35,459 nucleotides of DNA from Paenibacillus alkaliterrae (GCF_021532375.1 NZ_JAKGAP010000068.1:1-35459); one strand, 5' to 3'. Shown: positions 24,820 through 33,407, counted from the first letter of the stretch. A program made the numbers and translations. Notes: generated by a model not told the origin, from the letters alone.

Positions 24820-25110
24820 CTACCTTCCAAGGCGTTCTAACGCCATTTTATATCCGTCGTTTCCGTAATTCAAACAGCGCTTTACGCGCGATATCGTGGC
24901 CGTGCTCGCACCCGTCTCTGCTTCGATCGCGTTGTACGTGCTGCCTTTGCCGAGCATCCGCGCCACTTCGAGACGCTGCGAGAGCGACTGGATTTCGTTC
25001 ACCGTACACAAGTCGTCAAAAAAAACATAACATTCCTCGACCGATTTCAATGTCAGAACCGCCTCGAATAGTTGATCTATCGCTTTATCGTTCAGCTTCT
25101 TAAGCTGCAT
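24820..25110 (-). CDS. yerC: YerC/YecD family TrpR-like DNA-binding protein
   Basis: The protein has 96 residues from ATG 25110 (GGGAG nine bases upstream). An ATG two codons earlier is too close to the ribosome site, and the Bacillus homologue also starts MQ. The sequence FFDDLCTVNEIQSLSQRLEVARML and the helix-turn-helix ETGASTATISRVKRCLNYG closely follow Bacillus YerC. This TrpR-superfamily protein probably represses transcription, but its targets are not known to me. It lies nine bases upstream of the chelatase gene and may share its transcript. Confidence 0.9.
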   Translation of the reverse strand: MQLKKLNDKAIDQLFEAVLTLKSVEECYVFFDDLCTVNEIQSLSQRLEVARMLGKGSTYNAIEAETGASTATISRVKRCLNYGNDGYKMALERLGR

Positions 25111-25345
25111 GCGCATTCACTCCCAGTAAGAACTAATGCTATTATTGTAGCTTTTTTAGCCGATTTTTTCAAACATTACCGTATTCACGCTTTACAGGAC
25201 GGAAGAGCCTCGCAGCCCATTTGTAACCTATCGAAACATACAAGCACAGGGCATTTATCTATAAAATGTTCCGCAATCGGGACATTCGTCCAATCCTTAT
25301 GTTCGCCTATCCCATAGACTAATAAAAAAAAGGGTTGTGATCCGT

Positions 25346-25888
25346 GTGAATTATCGCAATAACCCCGGTACCGGCAACCACCAATACGATTGGCATGGAA
25401 CAAACCGTCAAGGTCATGGCCAGCCTGGCAAATCGTTTGGCGCCAAGTCGGGCGGCTTCGGCTTTGGCGGAGATCTGCCGACGATGCCTCCGGCAGCACC
25501 CCAATATCCCGCGCAGGATATCCTGCCCGCCGTCTTACCGGAAACAGCTTCACAAGTAGTCGAAACCGCCGCCAACGGCAAAGCAGGCGGCTTCTCCCTC
25601 GCCAGCCTAGGCGAGATTAAAGGGTTTGTCGACCGCATGGGCGGTATCGACGGCATTCTTACAACCGTCACGAAGGTTCAGAAGGTAATGTCCACCGTCT
25701 CCCAAATGGCACCGCTCGTGAAGGTGCTCTTTGGCTCCTTCGGCAAAAAATCCGCTACTGTATCGGAGGACAAAGACGACGACGGAGAATGGAAGCCGAA
25801 GCGCCGTAAGCGCCGCAAGCCAAGCTCCGGCTCCGGCAGCGGCAATGGCGGTACCCGTCGCCGTATGCCGAAGCGCCGCAGGCAGTAA
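25346..25888 (+). CDS. VrrA/YqfQ-like low-complexity protein, probably spore-associated
   Basis: About 180 residues. The N-terminal half is rich in Gly, Pro, Asn and Gln, including HQYDWHGTNRQGHGQPGKSF. A conserved-looking segment follows (SLGEIKGFVDRMGGIDGIL and VQKVMSTVSQMAPLVKVLFG), then a very basic tail (KRRKRRKPSSGSGSGNGG and RRRMPKRRRQ). The middle segment and overall layout match the VrrA/YqfQ family found in spore formers. The start is uncertain: GTG 25346 has AAAGGG eleven bases upstream, while GTG 25337 is too close to it. A strong terminator follows at 26031-26072. Confidence 0.6.
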   Translation: MNYRNNPGTGNHQYDWHGTNRQGHGQPGKSFGAKSGGFGFGGDLPTMPPAAPQYPAQDILPAVLPETASQVVETAANGKAGGFSLASLGEIKGFVDRMGGIDGILTTVTKVQKVMSTVSQMAPLVKVLFGSFGKKSATVSEDKDDDGEWKPKRRKRRKPSSGSGSGNGGTRRRMPKRRRQ

Positions 25889-26030
25889 ATAAAGACCGGG
25901 TTAAGGGCCTTGCCCGCAGGATAGCAAGGTTTCCATTCACTTCGATGCTTTAAAACTTTGCGGGACGAAGCAGAGCTTGCACGACAGCCTTCTTTTCGAT
26001 ATGAAGAGCATATATCTGTTGGAGTGAAGC

Positions 26031-26072
26031 ACACCCCGATTGCAGCGCCTGGCGCCGCGGTCGGGGTGTTTT
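26031..26072 (+). terminator. Terminator after the VrrA-like gene
   Basis: ACACCCCGA (26031-26039) and GCGCC pair with GGCGC and TCGGGGTGT (26061-26069) around a one-base loop with a few mismatches. TTTT follows. Confidence 0.75.
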
Positions 26073-26121
26073 CGCTTCCGCTATTTTATTTTCATTCCCG
26101 CTATAATAAGGAGGAATCTTC

Positions 26122-26178
26122 ATGCATCCTAATCTCATTCGTTTTATTGAAGCTTTTGATCGCACTATCCACAGCTAA
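26122..26178 (+). CDS. MicroORF of 18 codons with a strong ribosome site
   Basis: ATG 26122 is preceded by AAGGAGG at the proper distance, and a TATAAT box lies only about 15 bases upstream of the start. The peptide is MHPNLIRFIEAFDRTIHS. It is too short to recognise. It might be a leader peptide, a real micropeptide, or the stub of a lost gene. No larger gene follows on this strand. Confidence 0.35.
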   Translation: MHPNLIRFIEAFDRTIHS

Positions 26179-26422
26179 ATGGAGATCCTTCAGCATTTTG
26201 TGAGTCACGCATGTGCACAAGTGCAACCTTCGACACTCTTCGTCAGCCTTCACACACAATGGATACACAGCTGTGATTAGATTTGTGTACAGACGCAATT
26301 TTCGCGGTTATTCGACACATGTTGTCCACAACACATGGGCTACTATACCTTCATGCAGCCAGATTCTAAGGCTAATTTCACAATTAACGAGACACTCCTC
26401 AACCGTCGATTTAAAAGAGCAC

Positions 26423-26493
26423 AAAAAAATAGTGAAGTAAATCTCATTCCCCATGAACCCAGGTTCATGGCGCACTGAGGTTTTCCTCACTAT
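26423..26493 (-). terminator. Terminator of yerB
   Basis: On the minus strand an outer stem (ATAGTGA with TCACTAT) encloses an inner perfect stem (CCATGAACC with GGTTCATGG). A run of seven T follows, about 30 bases past the yerB stop. Confidence 0.6.
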
Positions 26494-26525
26494 CTCGCAG
26501 GGCAGTTAACAGTATTTCCAATGAG

Positions 26526-27599
26526 CTACGATTGTACCCACGTCACATGGCCTTCAAAGGCGGGATTGTTCGGTACGATATGAAAAAAGGTTTTGCCGGG
26601 CACCAATGGAAGCTCGGTTCCGTTCTGCACGATTCGAATCATGCCGTCCGAAGCGCGCACCCATTCCGCTTCGATCGCTTTGCCCTTCTGAAACAATATC
26701 GCAGAGCCGCCGTCCGTCAAATTTACGGCAAGCCGCCCTTCATTATCCAGCGTCTTATGATTCGCCCCAAGCACAACCAGGTTAGCGCCCGTTAGCTGCT
26801 CGTTATTGTTTAGGTCGATATGCGGCTTGTCGTTAATCGAGCGCTTGTACAAGCCGGTAACGGCATCGTAAACGTAGCCGACCTTATAATTTTCGAGCAA
26901 GAAAGATATCGAAATATCCGTTGCCGGAACGCCGGCCTCCGATGCGCCGCCTTCAGCAAACGTATAAGTCGGAACCGTCACCTCCGTCTTATATTTCTTC
27001 TTGTCCGCACCCTCGCGAAGCTTCTCAAGGCTCGAATAGAGATTATGCGGCGCCTTCCGCTCCTTGCTTCTCCAGAAGGCTCCGCCCGCATTCGAAATTT
27101 CGTCCAAATAAGGCTTGCCCTCTTTCTTCAAAATCGCATAGCCTTCCATGCTTGCCCCCGCATGTGCTAATACGGCTCCGTAACTGTCTCCGATATCAAT
27201 TAAATAAGGCCTGATGCTGCGAATCGGCCCGATCGTGTCGGCCTGCGCGCCCGTGCTCTGAAACACCGCAATTAACCGCGTAATGCCGCCCTCTGCAAGC
27301 ACTTCCCATATGACATCCGCATTCGTAAGTCCGGACTGCGGGCGAGCCGCCGCAAAATTATTGATCATAACGACGATCGGCCTGGCTGATGCAGCCGTTT
27401 CCTGCTTGATTCCGGTGAGCGGCGCCGTATATGGAAGCGGCGTCGGTTCCGGCGCAGGCGCCTCGCTGACGATCGGCTCGCTTGTTGCCGACGTGTCCTG
27501 AGGTGCATCGACCGTCTCTTTTCCCCCGCTGCATGCCGTGATCAAAAGGATGAGCGACATGAGCCATGCAGCGGCTGTTATTCGCATTCGTTTATCCAT
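26526..27599 (-). CDS. yerB: DUF3048 lipoprotein, YerB type
   Basis: The 357-residue product has a lipoprotein signal peptide with lipobox LITAC (C23), followed by an Ala/Pro/Glu-rich linker. The DUF3048 body follows (about 60-357), with RPIVVMINNFAAARPQSGL, DVIWEVLAEGGITRL and GPIRSIRPYLID. It should be anchored on the outer face of the membrane. The biochemical function of DUF3048 is not established to my knowledge. The start is ATG 27599 with CAGGG upstream; an upstream TTG is less likely. Bacillus also keeps yerB next to yerC, supporting the assignment. Confidence 0.9.
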   Translation of the reverse strand: MDKRMRITAAAWLMSLILLITACSGGKETVDAPQDTSATSEPIVSEAPAPEPTPLPYTAPLTGIKQETAASARPIVVMINNFAAARPQSGLTNADVIWEVLAEGGITRLIAVFQSTGAQADTIGPIRSIRPYLIDIGDSYGAVLAHAGASMEGYAILKKEGKPYLDEISNAGGAFWRSKERKAPHNLYSSLEKLREGADKKKYKTEVTVPTYTFAEGGASEAGVPATDISISFLLENYKVGYVYDAVTGLYKRSINDKPHIDLNNNEQLTGANLVVLGANHKTLDNEGRLAVNLTDGGSAILFQKGKAIEAEWVRASDGMIRIVQNGTELPLVPGKTFFHIVPNNPAFEGHVTWVQS

Positions 27600-27707
27600 G
27601 AGCAACCCTGCCTTTATCCGTTATGTGCTGCTTGTATTCGTTTTCAACTAGTTTCCATTTAAACACATTTCATAACGGATGTCTCGACAAAAAAGTTGCT
27701 CATTCGG

Positions 27708-28529
27708 TTAAATGCTCCAGTCATGCCATTCCTCCTGCTGCTTTGCAAGGCCGTTCAGCCATTCCGAGGTCACGCGAATCGCTTCCTCCTGGTGATTGCG
27801 GGTCGAATAGGTATGGTTCGCTTGGAAAATAATTTCCTTATCGCATAAGCCCTCGCTGCGGGTCCAGAACACTTTTTGATACAGAAAGCTGTAATCCACC
27901 GGGATGAGCTCGTCGCCCGTGCCGTGAACGAGCAGCACCTCGCCGCCGAATCTCGTCGCCGCTTGGAACGGCTGATGCTGCAGCAGCGATTCGAAGAACG
28001 CCGGCTGAAGGGTATAGCCTTGATGATCGGAGCTTCCTGACGTCACCGCCTCATCGTAGCTGCTGCGTCCGACAATGCGTACGATATCGTTAAAGGGATA
28101 AGCGACCGGCGACCAAAGCACAAGCCGCTTCGCCCGTTTGTCCTTCACCGCGGTCATGATCGCGACCGCTCCCCCAAGGCTGTGGCCCAGCAGGACCACT
28201 CGGCGCGGATCGACGCATTCCATGCCCGCGATATAATCGATTGCAGTTCTTGTCTGATCGACCATCGAATCAAAGCCCAGCGCGCCATAATCGCCGCTGC
28301 TTTCTCCGCAGCCTGCATAATCAAAGCGTAATACGTAGGAACCTTGTGCAGCCAATGCGCGCGCCGTCTTCACGAAAAGACGGTCTACACCGACGCGGGA
28401 GCCGATAAATCCATGGCATATAATAATCGCTTGCTTCTTCTCTGAATCGTTCTTGCTTCCGTCCGCAGGGTAATGCAGCGTTGCCGCAAGCTCAAGCCCC
28501 TCGTGCCGCAGCGTCAAATGCTTTTCCAT
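27708..28529 (-). CDS. Alpha/beta hydrolase (serine esterase/peptidase fold)
   Basis: The 273-residue protein has the oxyanion HG motif in ICHGFIGSR (39-40) and the nucleophile elbow GHSLGG (S117). The acid is D206 in VHGTGDELIP, and the histidine is H239 in ANHTYS, giving a complete catalytic triad. FDYAGCGESSG is typical of this family. It resembles feruloyl-esterase-like or S9-type hydrolases; the substrate is unknown. No signal peptide, so cytoplasmic. Start ATG 28529 has CGGGAGG eight bases upstream; an upstream ATG in frame lacks such a site. Confidence 0.88.
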   Translation of the reverse strand: MEKHLTLRHEGLELAATLHYPADGSKNDSEKKQAIIICHGFIGSRVGVDRLFVKTARALAAQGSYVLRFDYAGCGESSGDYGALGFDSMVDQTRTAIDYIAGMECVDPRRVVLLGHSLGGAVAIMTAVKDKRAKRLVLWSPVAYPFNDIVRIVGRSSYDEAVTSGSSDHQGYTLQPAFFESLLQHQPFQAATRFGGEVLLVHGTGDELIPVDYSFLYQKVFWTRSEGLCDKEIIFQANHTYSTRNHQEEAIRVTSEWLNGLAKQQEEWHDWSI

Positions 28530-28666
28530 CCCGAAAACCTCCCGCTCATTCATATACAATAATTCCTACCCGTATACTATGTTTTAATGTAAAAATATAA
28601 TACCACCGTTGCTCCATATCTGTCAATCAACCTGTCTTCTGTATTGTTGTTCTTCTGTATAAGAAA

Positions 28667-28712
28667 AGCAAACGGTTATCCCAAAGGTTCTTAACCTGGA
28701 TAACCGTTTGCT
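28667..28712 (-). terminator. Terminator of the phn-selD-mnmH operon
   Basis: AGCAAACGGTTATCC pairs perfectly with GGATAACCGTTTGCT (28698-28712) around a 15-base loop. On the minus strand it runs into TTTTCTT. It lies about 80 bases past the mnmH stop. Confidence 0.75.
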
Positions 28713-28789
28713 CCATTTTAGTTGTCATATCCGGATGGCTTAATCTTCCGGCGCTTCAATAACAAACTATCATTTTTCTATTCGCCATC

Positions 28790-29833
28790 CTATCTACCTC
28801 TAGGCGGCAGTGGCAGCTTCCGAATGATTTCTTCCAAGGCTTCATCCAAATTGGCTGCGGATACGGTTATTCTTTCTTTCTCATACTGCTCAGTCGCATA
28901 TTGATACCGGGGATCATAGTAATGCAACAGCAATAACCTGGCAGCTTCGTTATACCTGTCATCCTGCAGCGAATGGCGGATTTCAGCGGCAACCGGCGTA
29001 TGAATCCGCTTCTCGATTCGTTCAAAGGAGCGAATAAATTCATCTTTATTCTCCTGAGGCTTGTAGTCACTCAAAATATTCCCGACTCTTTCCCCGACTG
29101 GCATTTCAAGAAATAGGGCTGTTCCTCTTTCCTTCGCTTTCACGAGAAATTCGGGTAAAACCACCTTTCCCACCCGTTTGCTTTCCGCTTCCAGGATTAG
29201 ATACGGCGCATTTTTCAAACGGATCAGATTATGCACTAACCGCGTCTCGAACGACTTTTGATTGCTGGGCGTTTTTCCGATATGCCCAAAGATAGAGCCC
29301 CGGTGGCCTGCCATCTCCTCTAGATTGATTACAGGATATCCCCGTTCCTGCAACCGGCTCAGCAGCTCTGTTTTTCCTGTACCGGTATACCCGTTAATGA
29401 CATAACAGGGCGGAAGCTCCGGATATCCTTCCAACGTTTCCACTACCCATTTGCGGTAAGCGCGGAAACCTCCGTTCAGGCGATACATCTTTAGGCCTAT
29501 TAGGGAAGCTAGGGTGGCCGATGTTCTGCTCCTCATTCCACCGCGCCAGCAAAACACGATCTTATGGGGAGGCCCGTTTTCCCCGATTGCTTTAATAAAG
29601 GCCGGCAGCTTGCCGGACACAATTTCAAGTCCTTTTTCTTTGGCCGCTTCCACGCTTTCCTGCTTATACAACGTACCCACTACCGCTCTCTCTACATCAT
29701 CAAAGAGCGGAATATTTATGCTGCCAGGAATCGTAGACTCTGCAAATTCGGACTGCGAGCGGACATCGATTAGCTGTGCTGTGCCTTTGAGTTGAAGATC
29801 GAGGAGTTCCGCTACGGTGATATCTTGAAACAT
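28790..29833 (-). CDS. mnmH: tRNA 2-selenouridine synthase
   Basis: MnmH (SelU, YbbB) replaces sulfur by selenium at the wobble 2-thiouridine of certain tRNAs, using selenophosphate. The 347-residue protein has an N-terminal rhodanese domain with the essential cysteine C95 in VFCWRGGMRS. A P-loop domain follows with GYTGTGKT (148-155). Both hallmarks are intact and the length is normal. The gene lies 26 bases after selD, the source of selenophosphate, which makes the pathway assignment solid. No selA or selB is visible, so selenium use here may be limited to tRNA modification. Confidence 0.93.
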   Translation of the reverse strand: MFQDITVAELLDLQLKGTAQLIDVRSQSEFAESTIPGSINIPLFDDVERAVVGTLYKQESVEAAKEKGLEIVSGKLPAFIKAIGENGPPHKIVFCWRGGMRSRTSATLASLIGLKMYRLNGGFRAYRKWVVETLEGYPELPPCYVINGYTGTGKTELLSRLQERGYPVINLEEMAGHRGSIFGHIGKTPSNQKSFETRLVHNLIRLKNAPYLILEAESKRVGKVVLPEFLVKAKERGTALFLEMPVGERVGNILSDYKPQENKDEFIRSFERIEKRIHTPVAAEIRHSLQDDRYNEAARLLLLHYYDPRYQYATEQYEKERITVSAANLDEALEEIIRKLPLPPRGR

Positions 29834-29859
29834 GTCATTACAGCTCCTTTAATAGGGTC

Positions 29860-30912
29860 CTATGCCGTTACGTGAATATGTCCAGGCTGTTCGGCTGTTA
29901 CTTCTCCGATGAGATGCGCGTCCACACCCTCAGCGCGAAGCTTATCCAGCAGGATTTCAGCCTGTTCCGATTGTACCGAAATTAGTAAACCGCCCGAGGT
30001 AACCGCGTCGCAAAGAATCCATTGGTCAATTTGATCCAGCTGTTCGGAGAATGTAACCGAGCCCTCTAAATGCGCATAATTATTTTTAGTGCCGCCAGGC
30101 ACGAAGCCCGCTTCCGCCAATTCACGCACCCGCGGCAAAACGGGTACCTGTCCCTTGGCTATGTGAATGCCAACGCCGCTGCCCTTTGCCATTTCCGAAG
30201 CATGCCCCAGAAGGCCAAATCCGGTTACATCCGTGCATGCATGAATATCGTAGGGCTCCATCGTTTCGGCTGCTGCCTTGTTCAGCGTGGCCATCACCCC
30301 GATAACGCGGGTAATCTCCTCCTCGCTTAACTGATCCTTCTTAATGGAAGTTGTGAGAATGCCGACGCCGATCGGCTTGGTCAGAATCAGCTTATCGCCC
30401 GGCTTCGCTCCCGCGTTGGTCCGTACCTTCCCCGGATGGACCAGACCTGTAACCGCCAGCCCGAACTTGGGCTCTTTGTCATCGATCGAATGCCCGCCTA
30501 CAAGCGTTGCGCCCGCTTCCTTCACCTTATCCGCAGCGCCTCGCAAAATATCGGTCAGAACCTGCTTGTCCAGCGTATGAATCGGAAAAGCGACGATATT
30601 TAATACGGTGAGAGGCTTGCCGCCCATGGCGTAAATATCGCTGATCGCGTTGGCCGCCGCAACCTGCCCGAAAGCATAAGGATCATCTACGATCGGAGTG
30701 AAAAAATCAAGCGTTTGTACAAGCGCAAGCTCGTCGTTCAGCTTATAAACACCGGCGTCATCGCTCGTATCCAGTCCGACCAGCAAGTTAGGGTTTGGAT
30801 CGGATAGCGGCAGCTTCCGAAGCACCTCAGAGAGATCGGCGGGTCCGATTTTACAGCCGCAGCCCCCTTTGCTGGATAGACTCGTCAACTTGATGGGATT
30901 TGCTTGAGACAC
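29860..30912 (-). CDS. selD: Selenide, water dikinase (selenophosphate synthetase)
   Basis: SelD makes selenophosphate from selenide and ATP. The N-terminal catalytic motif is SSKGGCGCKIGP, so this is a cysteine form rather than a selenocysteine form (Cys and Lys spaced as in C17/K20 of E. coli SelD). Other family signatures are GLDTSDDAGVY, QTLDFFTPIVDDPY, VGGHSIDDKEPKFGLAVTG and DVTGFGLLGHA. GTG 30912 has GAAGGGA upstream at a suitable distance; ATG 30921 is nearly on top of that site. The 5' end lies inside phnC, giving a 62- or 71-base overlap. mnmH follows directly. Confidence 0.93.
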   Translation of the reverse strand: MSQANPIKLTSLSSKGGCGCKIGPADLSEVLRKLPLSDPNPNLLVGLDTSDDAGVYKLNDELALVQTLDFFTPIVDDPYAFGQVAAANAISDIYAMGGKPLTVLNIVAFPIHTLDKQVLTDILRGAADKVKEAGATLVGGHSIDDKEPKFGLAVTGLVHPGKVRTNAGAKPGDKLILTKPIGVGILTTSIKKDQLSEEEITRVIGVMATLNKAAAETMEPYDIHACTDVTGFGLLGHASEMAKGSGVGIHIAKGQVPVLPRVRELAEAGFVPGGTKNNYAHLEGSVTFSEQLDQIDQWILCDAVTSGGLLISVQSEQAEILLDKLRAEGVDAHLIGEVTAEQPGHIHVTA

Positions 30913-31696
30913 GTGAATCATTCCCTTCTATATTTTTACTGCTAATGGCGTCCTCTTCGTCGGGCGGATAGATGATACGCAGCTCTTTATCGCCCAATTG
31001 TTCCGGTGTCCCGTCAAATGTTATGCGGCCTGCGGTAACCCCGATGATTCGCGTAGCATACGCGCGGGCCATGGCTACATCATGCAGATTGAGCACGACT
31101 GTCATTCCCCGTTCCCGATGCAAGGCTGCGATAAATGTCATAACCCGCTTCGCCGTAACCGCGTCCAGACTTGAAATCGGCTCGTCTCCAAGCAGAAGAG
31201 TTGGCTGCTGCATTAACACGCGCGCGATCGCCACGCGCTGTTTTTGCCCGCCGCTTAATTCCTCCACCCGCCGCCTCGCCAGCGCTTCCAGTCCAACCTC
31301 CCGGAGCGCCGAAAGCGCATGCATCCGGTCTTCCTTTGAAAATACGCCTACAAGGCTGCGCAAGCGATGCATACGCGCAAACCGCCCGGCAATGACATTC
31401 GTCCATACAGACAGTCTCGGCAGCAAATTAAAGTGCTGGAAAACCATTCCGATCTCACCCCGGATGCTGCGCAATTGCTGCGGATTCATTCCGGTTATGG
31501 AACGGTCATTCCAAACAATCTCTCCCTCGTCCGGCTCAACAATCCGGTTGATACAGCGGATCAAGGTCGATTTCCCCGCTCCGCTGCGGCCAAGCACAGC
31601 CACAAACTCTCCATGCTTAATACGGAGATCGATCCCGGCAAGGGCAGCTTTCTTTTCTCCATTATATCTTTTTCTAACACCTTTTAATTCCAGCAG
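30851..31696 (-). CDS. phnC: Phosphonate-type ABC transporter ATPase, PhnC family
   Basis: From the best start (CTG 31696) the protein has 281 residues and begins (M)LELKGVRKRYNGEKKAALAG, the normal PhnC N-terminus. No ATG, GTG or TTG is available before GTG 31603, which would leave out 31 conserved residues. Walker A is GRSGAGKST (36-44), the signature LSGGQ is at 147-151, and Walker B is LLLGDEP (E172). The last 30 residues are non-conserved and read across the start of selD. It energises uptake through PhnE with PhnD as receptor. The start is one base after the phnE stop. Confidence 0.88.
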   Translation of the reverse strand: MLELKGVRKRYNGEKKAALAGIDLRIKHGEFVAVLGRSGAGKSTLIRCINRIVEPDEGEIVWNDRSITGMNPQQLRSIRGEIGMVFQHFNLLPRLSVWTNVIAGRFARMHRLRSLVGVFSKEDRMHALSALREVGLEALARRRVEELSGGQKQRVAIARVLMQQPTLLLGDEPISSLDAVTAKRVMTFIAALHRERGMTVVLNLHDVAMARAYATRIIGVTAGRITFDGTPEQLGDKELRIIYPPDEEDAISSKNIEGNDSRVSSKSHQVDESIQQRGLRL

Positions 31697-31697
31697 C

Positions 31698-32444
31698 TTA
31701 CATCACCCGCTTTCGGATCAACGCACCCAGGTAATCCACGGCCGTGATCAGCGCCATTATGAGCAGAACTTCAAAAGTCACCTTCTGATACATGAACTGT
31801 TTGAAATCATTATACAGCATCTGCCCTATACCGCCTGCACCGACGATGCCTAGAATCAAGGTCGTACGAATAGCCACTTCAAGCCGATAAAAATATTGCG
31901 ATAAGACCAGCGGCAGCATTTGCGGAATAATTCCGTAAAGCGCCACAAGAAGCCTTGTGCCGCCAACTGCTTTTACTGCTTCCTGCGGCCCGTCGTCCGT
32001 CGCTTCGATCGTTTCGGATATTAATTTGCCGAACACGCCGATATTATGAATGATTAATGCCATGACTGCCGGCATCGGCCCTAGTCCCAATGTCGGAATA
32101 AAAACCAGGGCCAACACAAGCTCCGGAACCGAACGGAATAAATTAAACAAAAATCGGGTGAAATCGTACAGCCATCGATACGGCACCCAATTCCGGGCCG
32201 CAAGAAAGCTCAAGGGGAATGCGATCAATAAGGCGGCAAGCGTACTGAACACGGCGATTTCAAGCGTGTCAATCATCGCTTTCAGCGCTGCGCGCCAATC
32301 CGTCAGGTCCATCGGGAACCAATGCTCGGCAATGAAGCGGAACGTATTGCCGAGATCGCCGAACGATCCTTCTTTAAGGCTCACTCCCGCACCTGACCAG
32401 AGAAGAAGGACAACAACCAGTATGGCAACAGCTGCTTTTTTCAC
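31698..32444 (-). CDS. phnE: Phosphonate-type ABC transporter permease, PhnE family
   Basis: A 248-residue inner-membrane permease with an N-terminal hydrophobic segment, about five further membrane spans, and the typical sequence FRSVPELVLALVFIPTLGLGP. The EAA-like loop (ETIEATDDGPQEAVKAVGG) contacts the ATPase. It lies two bases after phnD, with its stop one base before phnC, so all three are translated as a unit. The substrate cannot be read from the permease. Confidence 0.9.
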   Translation of the reverse strand: MKKAAVAILVVVLLLWSGAGVSLKEGSFGDLGNTFRFIAEHWFPMDLTDWRAALKAMIDTLEIAVFSTLAALLIAFPLSFLAARNWVPYRWLYDFTRFLFNLFRSVPELVLALVFIPTLGLGPMPAVMALIIHNIGVFGKLISETIEATDDGPQEAVKAVGGTRLLVALYGIIPQMLPLVLSQYFYRLEVAIRTTLILGIVGAGGIGQMLYNDFKQFMYQKVTFEVLLIMALITAVDYLGALIRKRVM

Positions 32445-32446
32445 GT

Positions 32447-33388
32447 TTATTGCCGCGGCTTGATGCGTCCGTCAGCTATCGCCGCCTGCCGGATTGACGC
32501 ATAGTCCTCGTTGCTCGCATACGTAAAAGCGCTTGCCCCTCCGAAAGCGCTCAAGATGTCAGCATCCGTAATCGCAAGCATCGTCTCCTGTATGATTTTA
32601 ATGTCATCTTCGGACATGCTGTTCACAACGGCCCACGGATATTGGAAAAGCTCTTCCGATTGCCATAGGATTTTAATTTTGGAACCGTCGATCTTCCCCT
32701 GCTTCACCAGGTTGTTGTAATAAGCGCTGTCGATAGCTCCTGCATCCTGCATTCCGTTTTGAATGGAAAGGGCGGTCGCCGTATGGTCTCCCGTATAGGT
32801 AACGCTTTTGAACTCGTGCTCCTGCTGCGTTTTAAACACACCGGCGTCTTTAAGAGCTATGCCGGGAATGAGGCTGCCCGAGGTCGAGCTAATGTCGCCA
32901 AACGCAAACCGAATATTTTTCGATTGTTTCACGACATCATCAAGCGACTGGTAAGGGGAATCCGCAGACGCAATGAGATACGAGTAATAAAAAGGCTTCC
33001 CTTCGATAAGCTGCGTTACAATCGCTTTGACATCATACCGCTCATGGGCTTCCACATAAGTGAGCGGCCCAAGGTACGACATTTGCACCTTGCCTGCGCC
33101 CATCGCCTCCACTACGCCGTTATAATCCGGATATACCTCGGCGCGTACGCTATAACCCAGTTTCTCCTGCAATAGGCTGGCAAGCTTGTCCGCACCCAGT
33201 TCCATCTGATTGCTGCCTTGTGCGGGAATGACACCGATTAGCAATTCATCGTGTTCTCCGCCATTTTGTTCGGTTTGATCCGCCGGCTTTTCTGCATCCT
33301 TCTTGTCCGTAATACCGCAAGCGGCCACGAGCATGCAAGAGATCAGAAGAATTGTTAATACCAAAAAGGATTGTCTTTTTCGGAACAT
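32447..33388 (-). CDS. phnD: Phosphate/phosphite/phosphonate-type binding lipoprotein, PhnD family
   Basis: A 313-residue receptor with a lipoprotein signal (lipobox LVAAC, C24) and a charged linker. The PhnD fold shows in LLIGVIPAQGSNQMELGADKL, YPDYNGVVEAMGAGKVQM, YLGPLTYVEAHERYDV and FGDISSTSGSLIPG. These Ser/Thr-rich loops bind oxyanion groups in this family. AGGAGG lies about ten bases before the ATG. It is first in the operon. The operon also contains selD and mnmH, so the ligand could be a selenium species rather than a phosphonate; this is inference. Confidence 0.88.
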   Translation of the reverse strand: MFRKRQSFLVLTILLISCMLVAACGITDKKDAEKPADQTEQNGGEHDELLIGVIPAQGSNQMELGADKLASLLQEKLGYSVRAEVYPDYNGVVEAMGAGKVQMSYLGPLTYVEAHERYDVKAIVTQLIEGKPFYYSYLIASADSPYQSLDDVVKQSKNIRFAFGDISSTSGSLIPGIALKDAGVFKTQQEHEFKSVTYTGDHTATALSIQNGMQDAGAIDSAYYNNLVKQGKIDGSKIKILWQSEELFQYPWAVVNSMSEDDIKIIQETMLAITDADILSAFGGASAFTYASNEDYASIRQAAIADGRIKPRQ

Positions 33389-33407
33389 TTCTCTTTTCTC
33401 CTCCTAT

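Larger units (their letters stand above)
25889..26525. other. Long interval between the VrrA-like gene and yerB
   Basis: It holds the terminator at 26031-26072, a microORF at 26122-26178, and the yerB terminator at 26423-26493. The stretch 26180-26420 has no credible ORF. It contains a few degenerate TTATCCACA-like nonamers and several GTGCAC/ACACAT inverted bits, with no structure I can name. Confidence 0.5.

Noticed and set aside
25185..25330. Minus-strand frames upstream of the VrrA-like gene, including a CPDCG zinc-ribbon-like hexamer
   Set aside because: The CPDCG frame is only about 12 codons long. The longer frame has no start with a ribosome site. Both are probably chance readings.
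26165..26330. Several TTATCCACA-like nonamers suggesting DnaA boxes
   Set aside because: Only two have a single mismatch, their spacing is irregular, and no replication genes are near.
29860..30921. Selenocysteine-containing form of SelD
   Set aside because: The catalytic position is an ordinary Cys codon in GGCGCK, with no in-frame TGA.
30972..31853. A 293-codon plus-strand ORF opposite phnC and phnE
   Set aside because: It is Arg/Ser/Pro-rich, as antisense shadows are, and has no ribosome site. The minus strand codes a clear ABC transporter.
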